Source of the DNA: Thermodesulfobacteriales bacterium
GTDB taxonomy: Bacteria; Desulfobacterota; Thermodesulfobacteria; Thermodesulfobacteriales; Thermodesulfatatoraceae
Direction of reading: 5' to 3'
NCBI GenBank assembly: GCA_026985945.1
Contig: JALSPN010000062.1
Location: 1 to 15,541, forward strand
DNA length: 15,541 bases
The position numbers and the translations under genes were made by a program. The notes below the pieces were generated by a model. It searched no databases, was not told where the DNA came from, and worked only from the letters and a program-made list of their open reading frames with translations. Positions 7,451 through 14,181 of the stretch are shown one piece after another. The stretch's first letter is position 1; the number at the start of each line of letters is the position of its first letter.

Positions 7451-8110
7451 TTAGCGGGCAAAAAGCCGCTTTAGGCTTCCGCCGGGGTAGCGTAAGGCCC
7501 AAAGCCCGGCTTTTCTGGCTCCCAGGACATCGTCTTCCAGATTGTCCCCCACCATCAGGGCCTGTGAGGGTTTGACCTTCATTTTCTGGCAGGCCAGTTC
7601 GAAGATGGCCGGGTCGGGTTTGGCAAGCCCGATTTCGCAGGAAATGAACATATCTTCGAAAAAAGAAGCAAGCTTAAGGGCGGAAAGCAGACGCCGCAGG
7701 CGTTCGTCCCAGTTGGATATTACCGCCAAACGGAGCCTCTTCTGTTTTAGAAAAGAGAGGGTCTCTTCCGTTTCCGGTGAGAGTCTGAAGAATTCTTTCC
7801 GGGCAAAACACTCGTAGCAAAAACGAAAGGCCGCCTCAGGGTCTTTAAGGGTGCCGAAAGAGGCCATGGTTTCCAGAAAGACCTCCCGCCATCCCTGAAA
7901 ACAGCTCTCAGGGGTTGTTTCCCAGCTTTTCCTTCGGGCCTGGTAAATTTTATAAAAGCGGTCTTTAATGGCTTCCGGGGCCGCTTTGAGACCGAACTTT
8001 TCCGCCACCAGGGCGTAAATATGCCCCACCGAGGGATAGATAGTGAAAAGTGTTCCTTCGGCATCGAAAAAGACCACTTTAATCTGCGAAAAGATTTCTT
8101 CAGGAAGCAT
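7451..8110 (-). CDS. HAD-superfamily hydrolase, subfamily IA (REG-2/HDHD3-like)
   Basis: A 219-residue haloacid-dehalogenase-like hydrolase, probably a small-molecule phosphatase. Motif I is FFDAEGTL with nucleophile Asp16; the usual second aspartate is Glu18 instead. Motif II is VISNWD (Ser132, Asn133), motif III is Lys164 in GLAKPDP, and motif IV is GDNLEDDV (Asp189, Asp193). A helical cap of about 90 residues sits between motifs I and II, as in subfamily IA. The pattern is nearest to REG-2/HDHD3-like proteins. The ATG lies inside the end of the radical SAM gene (11-bp overlap) with GGAGGG just ahead, so the two are translationally coupled. The substrate is unknown. A sugar phosphate is tempting because of the heptose adenylyltransferase domain two genes upstream, but the classical heptose phosphatase GmhB belongs to another HAD branch. 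Confidence 0.88.
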   Translation of the reverse strand: MLPEEIFSQIKVVFFDAEGTLFTIYPSVGHIYALVAEKFGLKAAPEAIKDRFYKIYQARRKSWETTPESCFQGWREVFLETMASFGTLKDPEAAFRFCYECFARKEFFRLSPETEETLSFLKQKRLRLAVISNWDERLRRLLSALKLASFFEDMFISCEIGLAKPDPAIFELACQKMKVKPSQALMVGDNLEDDVLGARKAGLWALRYPGGSLKRLFAR

Positions 8111-9137
8111 GGCCCTCCAAAGGTGTAAGCGGTGGCAGGTGAGATCTCAGGTTCTGGTAAAATTCTTTGGGAGAGAGTTCCTCAAAGTAGTCTTTTTCAA
8201 TGAGGTAGCGTCTGACCTCCACACAGAGGTGACACTTGCCGGCAAAACGCTCATCCGTTTGAAACCCATAATTTTTACAGGCAAACTCGTAAAGTCCGTA
8301 AGGCCCTTTTTCAACAAGGATTTTTATCAGGGGGAGCTTGCGATAGTCAAAATTTTGGACAAAAGAGGGTAGATCATCGAAGCGGCCCAGGCTCAACCCT
8401 CCACAGAAGAGGGGGATATAGTTTCCGTAGAGATCGAAGTGGGCATGGCGGGAGGAAAGTATTTCGCGGGCACAATTCTCTCCGGAAAAAGCCTGCGCTT
8501 TGAAGCGCCTTGGCGCTAAAAACCCAAGTTCCGGGCCTGCCCGGCCACCGGAGATGAGGGCGTAGCCTTCCCAGAAAATCTTTCCGGCCTGCTTAAGCCC
8601 GAATTTTTTTATCCAGCCCTTTAAGGGCACTGGTCTTTCTTCTCCGAACTGGGCAATGAGGGGGATAAACTGTGACATATAAACGATAGTGCTCCCCGGG
8701 CCAAAAATTTCCCGGGCGGCTTTGATGGCTGCCAGGCTCCGTTTGAGAGGGATGGTCTCCGCGTGAAAAGGGCTTACCGAAATGAGGATGCTATAGAGCC
8801 CGGCCTCTTTTAAAAGGCGAAATTTCTCAAGGCCGGTTTCGACATCCCGACACCAGCCGGCGTTGGTCTCCACGTATTCAATGGGCAAGGCCAGCTCACG
8901 GCATTTTTCTACCCCAAAAAGCAAAAGGTCAAAGTTCAAAAAGGCCTCACCCCCTGCAAGATGGAGGCCCCTCGGATAAACCCAGGTTTTTTTAATACCC
9001 AGGAGGAGTTTTTCCAGTTGTTCTCGCTCCATCCAGCCCTGCCAGCGCGGCCCGCAGGCATAGACACAATGCCTGCAACCACACTGACAACGATAGGAAA
9101 GCATGATGCCACAGGAATCAATGGGGTGGAGTTTCAT
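8100..9137 (-). CDS. Radical SAM protein of unknown function
   Basis: A 345-residue radical SAM enzyme. The [4Fe-4S] site is Cys17-x3-Cys21-x2-Cys24 in YRCQCGCRHC, followed by LAGGEAFLN (GGE motif, residues 62-64) for SAM binding. The C-terminal third carries more cysteines (Cys222, Cys245 in YGNYIPLFCGG, Cys287, then Cys302 and Cys305 in KCHLC), in an order that resembles the SPASM/twitch auxiliary-cluster domains of peptide-modifying and some dehydrogenase enzymes. Extra cysteines at 19 and 28 flank the main motif. I do not recognise the specific family. No small precursor peptide gene is evident beside it. The start overlaps the upstream fusion gene by 4 bp (ATGA) and the end overlaps the HAD gene by 11 bp. 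The function is open. Confidence 0.85.
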   Translation of the reverse strand: MKLHPIDSCGIMLSYRCQCGCRHCVYACGPRWQGWMEREQLEKLLLGIKKTWVYPRGLHLAGGEAFLNFDLLLFGVEKCRELALPIEYVETNAGWCRDVETGLEKFRLLKEAGLYSILISVSPFHAETIPLKRSLAAIKAAREIFGPGSTIVYMSQFIPLIAQFGEERPVPLKGWIKKFGLKQAGKIFWEGYALISGGRAGPELGFLAPRRFKAQAFSGENCAREILSSRHAHFDLYGNYIPLFCGGLSLGRFDDLPSFVQNFDYRKLPLIKILVEKGPYGLYEFACKNYGFQTDERFAGKCHLCVEVRRYLIEKDYFEELSPKEFYQNLRSHLPPLTPLEGHAS

Positions 9138-10333
9138 TTTTTGATCCGCTCAATAATCCTGCTGGTGGAAATATCGACTTCAAAAGGGACCCTTACCACG
9201 CGCCCCCCATAGCTTTTTACAAAAGGGGCACCGACAATCTTCTCTTCCGGCCAGTCTGCTCCTTTGACGAGCACTTCGGGCCTGATGGCCCGAATCAGCC
9301 TCTCCGGGGTGTCTTCTTCGAAAATGGTTACAAAGTCCACCACCGAAAGGCCTGCCAGCACCTGCGCCCTCAAATTCTCAGGATTAACGGGTCTGGCAGG
9401 GCCTTTAATCCTTCTTACGGAACGATCAGAGTTCAATCCCACTACCAGAAGGTCCCCTTCTTTACGAGCGGCCTGAAGATACTTCACGTGTCCGGCATGT
9501 AAAATGTCAAAACAGCCATTGGTAAAGACTATCCGCTCACCTGCCTCTCTGGCAGCTTGAAGGAGAGGTAAAAGCTCTTCAAGCGGAAGGATCTTCTGCT
9601 CTGGGGGCAAAGGTGGACTCTTACGGGTGGTTATGAAAAGTCTTTTGGCCCTTTGGAGACGCTTAAGGTCGAGTTCCACCGTGAAAATTCCTTCCTCTGC
9701 TGTCAGAAAGACCTCCTCCCCCCAGGGATCAAAGATTATACTGTTTCCCCCAAGCTTTATACCGGCGACCTCTCCTGAGGCGTTTACCCCCACCACGAAG
9801 ACCTGGTTTTCAATGGCTCTGGCCTTAAGTAGGGCTTTAAAATGCGGGGTCCTTTCTTCTGGCCAGGCCGCCAGGACGAAAATTGCCTTTGCTCCCCTTG
9901 TGGCCAGAAATTTGGTTATTTCAGGAAAACGCAGGTCAAAACAAACCAAGGCCCCAAGAAAAATTTCCCCCAGGGGAAAGGGATATTTTTGTTCTCCCGG
10001 CAAAAAGCCCTTTTCCGCATCAAATCCCGGGAAAAGATTGATTTTTTGGGCTACTTCGTGTTTTTTCCCTTTTTGAAAGAGCCAGACGGCGCTTTTTCTC
10101 TCCCGGGAAGCCCCTCCCACCAGAAGGGGTGGCAGCTTCTGGGAGGCTTTTTCAAGCTGAGGAAAAGCCTGCTTCAAAAAGTCAAAATTTAAGGCCTCTT
10201 CAAAACCGCTAATTCCCAACTCCGGGGCCACCACCAGATCAACTCCTGAGGCCCTCTGGTAAAGAGAAAGCAATCTCTGGAAAGTTTTTTCGGCTTCGGA
10301 AAAAAATGGATATTGGAGGATGGCGATTTTCAT
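9134..10333 (-). CDS. Nitrilase-like amidase fused to heptose-1-P adenylyltransferase (RfaE2)
   Basis: A 399-residue single-frame fusion. Residues 1-235 are a carbon-nitrogen hydrolase of the omega-amidase/nitrilase type with the Glu38 (VVAPELG), Lys97 (AQKINLF) and Cys131 (VCFDLRFPE) triad intact. Residues 260-399 are an RfaE domain II-like nucleotidyltransferase: FTNGCFDILHAGHVKYLQAA with the HxGH motif (His279-His282), GLNSDRSVRRIKGPARPV, and VKGADW. The second domain would make ADP-D-glycero-beta-D-manno-heptose from heptose 1-phosphate for the LPS inner core. The kinase domain of full HldE is absent. A linker of about 25 residues (PPLPPEQKILPLEELL) joins the parts. It starts 10 bp after the comF-like stop and overlaps the radical SAM gene by 4 bp. 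Both domains look active; why they are joined is unclear. Confidence 0.92.
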   Translation of the reverse strand: MKIAILQYPFFSEAEKTFQRLLSLYQRASGVDLVVAPELGISGFEEALNFDFLKQAFPQLEKASQKLPPLLVGGASRERKSAVWLFQKGKKHEVAQKINLFPGFDAEKGFLPGEQKYPFPLGEIFLGALVCFDLRFPEITKFLATRGAKAIFVLAAWPEERTPHFKALLKARAIENQVFVVGVNASGEVAGIKLGGNSIIFDPWGEEVFLTAEEGIFTVELDLKRLQRAKRLFITTRKSPPLPPEQKILPLEELLPLLQAAREAGERIVFTNGCFDILHAGHVKYLQAARKEGDLLVVGLNSDRSVRRIKGPARPVNPENLRAQVLAGLSVVDFVTIFEEDTPERLIRAIRPEVLVKGADWPEEKIVGAPFVKSYGGRVVRVPFEVDISTSRIIERIKK

Positions 10334-10343
10334 GAGGCCAATT

Positions 10344-11069
10344 TTATTCTGCCCGCGCGATCACTGCTACCCGAACCTCTTCAGCCCCGGCCTTTAAGAG
10401 AACTCTGGCGCATTCTTTTAAAGTGGCTCCGGTGGTGAAAATATCGTCAAAAAGGAGAATTTTCTTTCCCCTGATAAAAGAAGCGTTTTGGGCCCGAAAG
10501 GCCCCTCTAACATTTTTAAGCCTTTCCCGGTAAGTGAGTGTTACCTGGGGTTTGGTATGCCTCTCGCGGATCAGAAGTTCCTTCACCTTTTGGGCACCAA
10601 AGATTTGGGTGGCCAGAAGCTGGCTTTGATTAAAACCCCGTTTCAGAAGACGACGCCGGTGTAAGGGGACCGGACATACCCAGAGATCCGGCGATAACTG
10701 GAAGGGCAAAGCTCTCTTCCAGAGCTTGCTAATTTCGCGGACAAGATGGATCTTGTTTCTATACTTTAAGTCTTGAAGGGCCTTATTTAGGGGAGGGCTG
10801 TAGATAAAAGGGGCAAGAGTCTCCACGAAAGGCGGGGGATCGAGGCGACATGCAGGGCAGAGATCTTCCTGAAAGGGGAGAGCACATCGCGGGCAAGGGG
10901 CCTGATTCATTAAAAGCCTGCTTTTACAGCGAGAGCAGAGGAGATATTCCTCGTTCTCTAGAAGCCTTCCGCAGGAAAAACAGTATCGAGGGCAGAGAAA
11001 AGACTCAACTTTTTTAAGAAAGCTCTTCCAGCTTAAGGACTTTTCCCGCGCCGATTTCCAGAAAGCCAT
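10344..11069 (-). CDS. comF: ComF-family phosphoribosyltransferase-like protein
   Basis: A 241-residue ComF-like protein. The N-terminal part has paired cysteines for zinc: Cys30/Cys33, Cys45/Cys48, Cys59/Cys62 and Cys71/Cys74. The C-terminal part is a type I phosphoribosyltransferase fold with VCPVPLHRRRLLKRGFNQS (131-149) and the PRPP loop ILLFDDIFTTGAT (204-216). In competent bacteria ComF helps handle incoming single-stranded DNA. Many homologues sit outside competence loci and their reaction is unknown. The frame stays open another 56 codons upstream, but that stretch lies inside the MBL gene, so I place the start at the ATG at 11069, giving a normal family length and a 56-bp overlap. 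No strong ribosome site precedes it, so coupling to the MBL gene is likely. A slightly later non-ATG start is possible. Confidence 0.88.
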   Translation of the reverse strand: MAFWKSAREKSLSWKSFLKKVESFLCPRYCFSCGRLLENEEYLLCSRCKSRLLMNQAPCPRCALPFQEDLCPACRLDPPPFVETLAPFIYSPPLNKALQDLKYRNKIHLVREISKLWKRALPFQLSPDLWVCPVPLHRRRLLKRGFNQSQLLATQIFGAQKVKELLIRERHTKPQVTLTYRERLKNVRGAFRAQNASFIRGKKILLFDDIFTTGATLKECARVLLKAGAEEVRVAVIARAE

Positions 11070-11724
11070 CTTGAAATATATCGGCAAAAGCCTGAAGGGC
11101 TTTTTCTCCCGTGCAGTGAGAAGGAGCTGCCAGCTGAACACCTTCTTCTCGAAGGGCGCAAGCAAGAGAGAGGGCCTTTTTGTGGCTTGTCCGGAGGAGA
11201 TGGAACCCTCCCAGTACAAGAAAAGGGCTTTGGCCAAAAATTCTTTTTGTTTCTTTTACCATTTCAAGGATGCCAGGGTGGGCACAACCGGTAAGGAGAG
11301 CCAGCTGTCTCTTTATTTTGATTATCAGGCCGGCTTCGGGGACCGGCCCCGCCAAAGGACCGGTGGAGAAAATATCAGGGGCAATTTCTTGAGGGCGATC
11401 TATTATTACCGGCTCCCCCCTGAGGCGCTTTATTTCTACCATGAAACCCGAAGAAAAACCAGAATGTAAAAACACCCTGGGAGTTTGAAGGAGTGGGAGC
11501 ATTCCTAGAAGCCCCCCTGTGTGATCCCAGTGAAAATGTGAAAGGAAAATGCTATGAATTTTTTCTAAAGATATGTTAAACAGGGAGAAATTATCCAAAA
11601 GAGCCTTGGTTTCGGAGCCGGTATCAAATAAAATCCCAGGGGGTTCAAGAAAAGCACTAAAACCCCAGCCAGAGACAAACCCGGGCCTAAAAGAACGATT
11701 ATCGAATACGATGCAGATTTTCAT
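11014..11724 (-). CDS. MBL-fold metallohydrolase
   Basis: A 236-residue metallo-beta-lactamase-fold protein. It has the metal motif HFHWDHTGG (His63, His65, Asp67, His68), a later ligand in TGCAHPG (His149), and further conserved histidines in GGFHLL (His175) and PSHCTG (His203). The GCAHPG and SHCTG motifs match the group that includes archaeal dihydropterin-ribofuranosylaminobenzene 5'-phosphate synthase-like proteins. That name is often transferred without evidence, so I leave the substrate open. It is the first gene of the minus-strand run, with ATG at 11724 only 26 bp from the divergent SYLF gene. Ahead of the ATG are only a purine stretch (AAGAAGAG) and a TATATAA box, so its leader must be very short or absent. 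Confidence 0.9.
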   Translation of the reverse strand: MKICIVFDNRSFRPGFVSGWGFSAFLEPPGILFDTGSETKALLDNFSLFNISLEKIHSIFLSHFHWDHTGGLLGMLPLLQTPRVFLHSGFSSGFMVEIKRLRGEPVIIDRPQEIAPDIFSTGPLAGPVPEAGLIIKIKRQLALLTGCAHPGILEMVKETKRIFGQSPFLVLGGFHLLRTSHKKALSLACALREEGVQLAAPSHCTGEKALQAFADIFQDGFLEIGAGKVLKLEELS

Positions 11725-11730
11725 CTCTTC

Positions 11731-11738
11731 TTATATAA
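11731..11738. promoter_or_regulatory. Symmetric TTATATAA box in a 26-bp divergent gap
   Basis: TTATATAA is its own reverse complement and sits in the middle of the 26 bp between the MBL and SYLF start codons. It offers a -10-like hexamer in both directions (TATAAC at 11734-11739 on plus, TATATA or TATAAG on minus). No good -35 is visible for either direction. If used, both transcripts would have leaders of about 0-5 nt. Confidence 0.3.
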
Positions 11739-11750
11739 CAGGGGGCAAAA

Positions 11751-12425
11751 ATGTTTGGGAAGCTAAAATACGGGCTTTTAATAAGCCTCGTTCTTAATTT
11801 CTTGATAATTTTTCCTTCCTGGGCCCGCAAATACGATTCTCCACACGAATTGGTGGACAAAGCCACCATCACCATGAGGCGATTTCTTCAAGATGAACAG
11901 ATGAGCTGGTTACGGAAGCACTTGAAAGAAGCCAAGGGTGTCATAATTATTCCCCAGCTCATTAAGGGGGCCTTTTTTATCGGGGGATCTGGCGGGAGCG
12001 GGGTCTTACTGGCGCGATATCCTGGCAACAACTGGTCTTATCCAGCCTTTTACACCCTGGGCTCGGTCTCCATCGGCCTCCAATTTGGGGGAGAGGTCTC
12101 AGAAATAGTGCTTCTTATCATGACCCAGAAGGGAATTGACGCCTTCCTTTCTACGGCGGTCAAGCTCGGGGGAGATCTAAGTGTAGCTGCAGGTCCTGTA
12201 GGGATGGGGGCCAAGGCCCAGCTGGTTGACGTTTTGGCTTTCGGGCGTTCCAAAGGGGCCTTTATCGGCATAAGCCTTGAAGGGGCGGTTATTAAACCCC
12301 GCGATTCCTGGAATCGAATTTATTACGGGAAGCCTGTACGCCCTGTGGACATCATCTACGGCCGCCTGGTTAAAAATCCTCATGCCGACCCCTTACGTTC
12401 TCTTCTCAAAAACTACTGTAAATGA
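11751..12425 (+). CDS. Secreted SYLF/Ysc84-domain lipid-binding protein
   Basis: A 224-residue protein with a signal peptide: basic start MFGKLK, hydrophobic core about 8-22, and a likely cut after Ala25 (FPSWA-RK). The mature part matches the SYLF (Ysc84/DUF500) domain: AKGVIIIPQLIKGAFFIGGS (60-79), GVLLAR, the YTLGSVSIGLQFGGEVSEIV stretch, a DLSVAAGPVG motif, and SKGAFIGISLEGAVI. Eukaryotic SYLF proteins bind phosphoinositides. Bacterial members are periplasmic or envelope proteins of unclear role. The start at 11751 follows a weak GGGGG site. It is 12 bp ahead of aroB and probably co-transcribed with it. It is not fast-recognisable as a lipoprotein: I see no lipobox cysteine. Confidence 0.9.
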   Translation: MFGKLKYGLLISLVLNFLIIFPSWARKYDSPHELVDKATITMRRFLQDEQMSWLRKHLKEAKGVIIIPQLIKGAFFIGGSGGSGVLLARYPGNNWSYPAFYTLGSVSIGLQFGGEVSEIVLLIMTQKGIDAFLSTAVKLGGDLSVAAGPVGMGAKAQLVDVLAFGRSKGAFIGISLEGAVIKPRDSWNRIYYGKPVRPVDIIYGRLVKNPHADPLRSLLKNYCK

Positions 12426-12437
12426 TTTTGCCCAAAA

Positions 12438-13532
12438 ATGCGTCGGATCAAGGTAAAAACCAAGCAGCCGTATGAAATCCTTATCGAAGGGGGGCTTCTT
12501 ACCGAAGTCCCGCAAGATCTTAAAAAGCTTTCGCTGGGGCATCGGTATGCCATCATCTCCGACAGCAACGTAGCAGAGCTTCTGGGAGAAGATTTAAAGC
12601 GGCTTCTGGGAGAAAAAGGTCTTTCAAGTGAACTTTTCGTCTTCCCGGCGGGAGAGGTCTCAAAAAACATGGATACCGTTGTATCTTTAGCCCGACAAAT
12701 GGTAAGGGCTGGATTTGACCGTAAAAGCGCCCTTATTGCCCTTGGAGGGGGGGTAACGGGAGATATCGCCGGTTTTCTAGCATCCATTTACTTGCGGGGG
12801 ATTCCGTATGTCCAGATCCCTACCAGCCTCCTGGCCCAGGTGGACAGTTCCGTAGGGGGAAAGACCGGAGTTGATCTCCCGGAAGGAAAGAACCTCCTCG
12901 GGACTTTTTATCAGCCCTCGCGAGTCTATATAGATTACGGAGTTCTTACGACCCTTCCTTTAGAACATTTAAAAAACGGTCTGGCGGAGGTAGTTAAATA
13001 CGGTTGCATTGCAAGCCCGGAGCTTTTTACTTTTCTCGAAGAAAATTCCTCACGTCTTCTCCTTTATGATGCGGAGTCGTTGGAGCACATCATTTTTGAA
13101 AGCTGCCGCATAAAGGCCGATATAGTCTCGCGTGATGAGCTAGAAGGTGGGCTGCGGCGCGTGCTCAATTTCGGGCACACCATTGGCCATGCTATTGAAG
13201 CCGCTACCGGCTATGAGATGCTTCACGGCTTTTGTGTTGGTATCGGGATGGTTGCAGCGGCAAAAATTTCTGAAGAACTCGAAATAGCCCGGGAAAGCCT
13301 CAGCCCACGTCTGGAAAGGCTACTTAAGGCCTTTGACCTGCCGACTACTCTTCCCCAGGGGATCAAAGTTCCAGAAATTATGCAATTTTTGCGGACAGAT
13401 AAAAAAGTCTGGAAGGGGCGCCTTACTTTTGTGCTTCTTAAGCGTTTTGGAGAGCCCGTCTTTTACGAGGAACCTCTTCAAGAAATTGTCGAAAGGGTCC
13501 TGCAGGGTCTTCTTGTCGCCAGAACGGCTTAA
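12438..13532 (+). CDS. aroB: 3-dehydroquinate synthase
   Basis: A 364-residue enzyme of the shikimate pathway that converts DAHP to 3-dehydroquinate, using NAD+ and a divalent metal in the cytoplasm. The NAD-binding ALGGGVTGDIAGFLAS (101-116), the IPTSLLAQVDSSVGGKTGVD stretch (127-146) and the metal ligands Glu184 (AEVVKYG), His247 (NFGHTIGHAIE) and His263 (LHGFCVGIGM) are all present. Length is normal. It begins 12 bp after the SYLF gene with no strong ribosome site, so it probably depends on translation of the upstream gene. No other shikimate gene is in the window. Confidence 0.97.
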   Translation: MRRIKVKTKQPYEILIEGGLLTEVPQDLKKLSLGHRYAIISDSNVAELLGEDLKRLLGEKGLSSELFVFPAGEVSKNMDTVVSLARQMVRAGFDRKSALIALGGGVTGDIAGFLASIYLRGIPYVQIPTSLLAQVDSSVGGKTGVDLPEGKNLLGTFYQPSRVYIDYGVLTTLPLEHLKNGLAEVVKYGCIASPELFTFLEENSSRLLLYDAESLEHIIFESCRIKADIVSRDELEGGLRRVLNFGHTIGHAIEAATGYEMLHGFCVGIGMVAAAKISEELEIARESLSPRLERLLKAFDLPTTLPQGIKVPEIMQFLRTDKKVWKGRLTFVLLKRFGEPVFYEEPLQEIVERVLQGLLVARTA

Positions 13533-13553
13533 ACTTTTTCTCCAGAATACAAA

Positions 13554-13582
13554 TTGAGAGGAATTATATTTTGTCATGTAAG
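13554..13582 (+). promoter_or_regulatory. Weak candidate promoter ahead of the GNAT gene
   Basis: In the 88-bp gap between aroB and the GNAT gene, TTGAGA (13554-13559) lies 17 bp from TGTAAG (13577-13582). They match the sigma-70 boxes at five and four of six positions. Read-through from aroB would serve as well, since no terminator is visible in the gap. Confidence 0.25.
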
Positions 13583-13620
13583 AAGTTATTGGGAAGTAAG
13601 AAGGGCTTTGAAGGTAAAAA

Positions 13621-14181
13621 ATGGAAGGACGAATAGTTATCAAAAGTATCAGGAGCCTTAACTCTCTGGCGAAGGAATTACAGCGGATTTACTTGGAGGC
13701 TTACCGTGAGGACTATCTTTATGCCTACCGTGATCCGGCCCGGGTCAAACGTTACCTTAAATGGCTCATAAAACATGCCGATGGCGGTTTTTTTGTGGCC
13801 TTTGATGGCAAACGTCCGGTGGGTTTTATCGTGGTTCAACCTGATTGTCGCTTCCAGGGAGAACAGATCCCCGAGATTCACGAGCTGGTAGTAGATCCTG
13901 CTTACCAGGGGCGAGGAATAGGAAAGCTTCTTATGGAAACGGCTCTCAATCATTTAAAGGAAAAGGGCTTTACCAAAGTGGCCCTCTGGGTGGGTGAGAA
14001 AAACGAAGATGCCCGGCGTTTTTATGAGCGTTTAGGGTTCAAGGTAACTTCCCGCCAGGGAGCATGGCTCAGGATGGAAAAAGACCTTTATCCTTCTTCC
14101 GCGAAAATATCCAGCAGGGTATCCAAAACGGAGAAGGCTTCTACCACATCTGAGAGCTCTATTTCTTCTTCCGGGGTATGA
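13621..14181 (+). CDS. GNAT-family N-acetyltransferase
   Basis: A 186-residue protein whose first 157 residues form a GNAT acetyltransferase. It has the acetyl-CoA loop in ELVVDPAYQGRGIGKLLMET (88-107; Q/R-x-x-G-x-G as QGRGIG) and a C-terminal FYERLGFKVT motif. It looks like a general or protein-alanine-type acetyltransferase; the substrate is unknown. The usual fold ends near residue 157 (MEKDLYP). The last 30 residues are serine-rich and lie entirely on the antisense of the end of the convergent M20 gene (94-bp overlap). That tail is probably an unselected extension after loss of an earlier stop codon. GAAGGT stands about five bases ahead of the ATG. Confidence 0.88.
   Translation: MEGRIVIKSIRSLNSLAKELQRIYLEAYREDYLYAYRDPARVKRYLKWLIKHADGGFFVAFDGKRPVGFIVVQPDCRFQGEQIPEIHELVVDPAYQGRGIGKLLMETALNHLKEKGFTKVALWVGEKNEDARRFYERLGFKVTSRQGAWLRMEKDLYPSSAKISSRVSKTEKASTTSESSISSSGV

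Noticed and set aside
9141..9153. TTGATCCGCTCAA resembling an FNR-type site near the radical SAM start
   Set aside because: The half-site spacing is wrong by one base and it lies within the coding end of the fusion gene, with overlapping genes and no room for a promoter.
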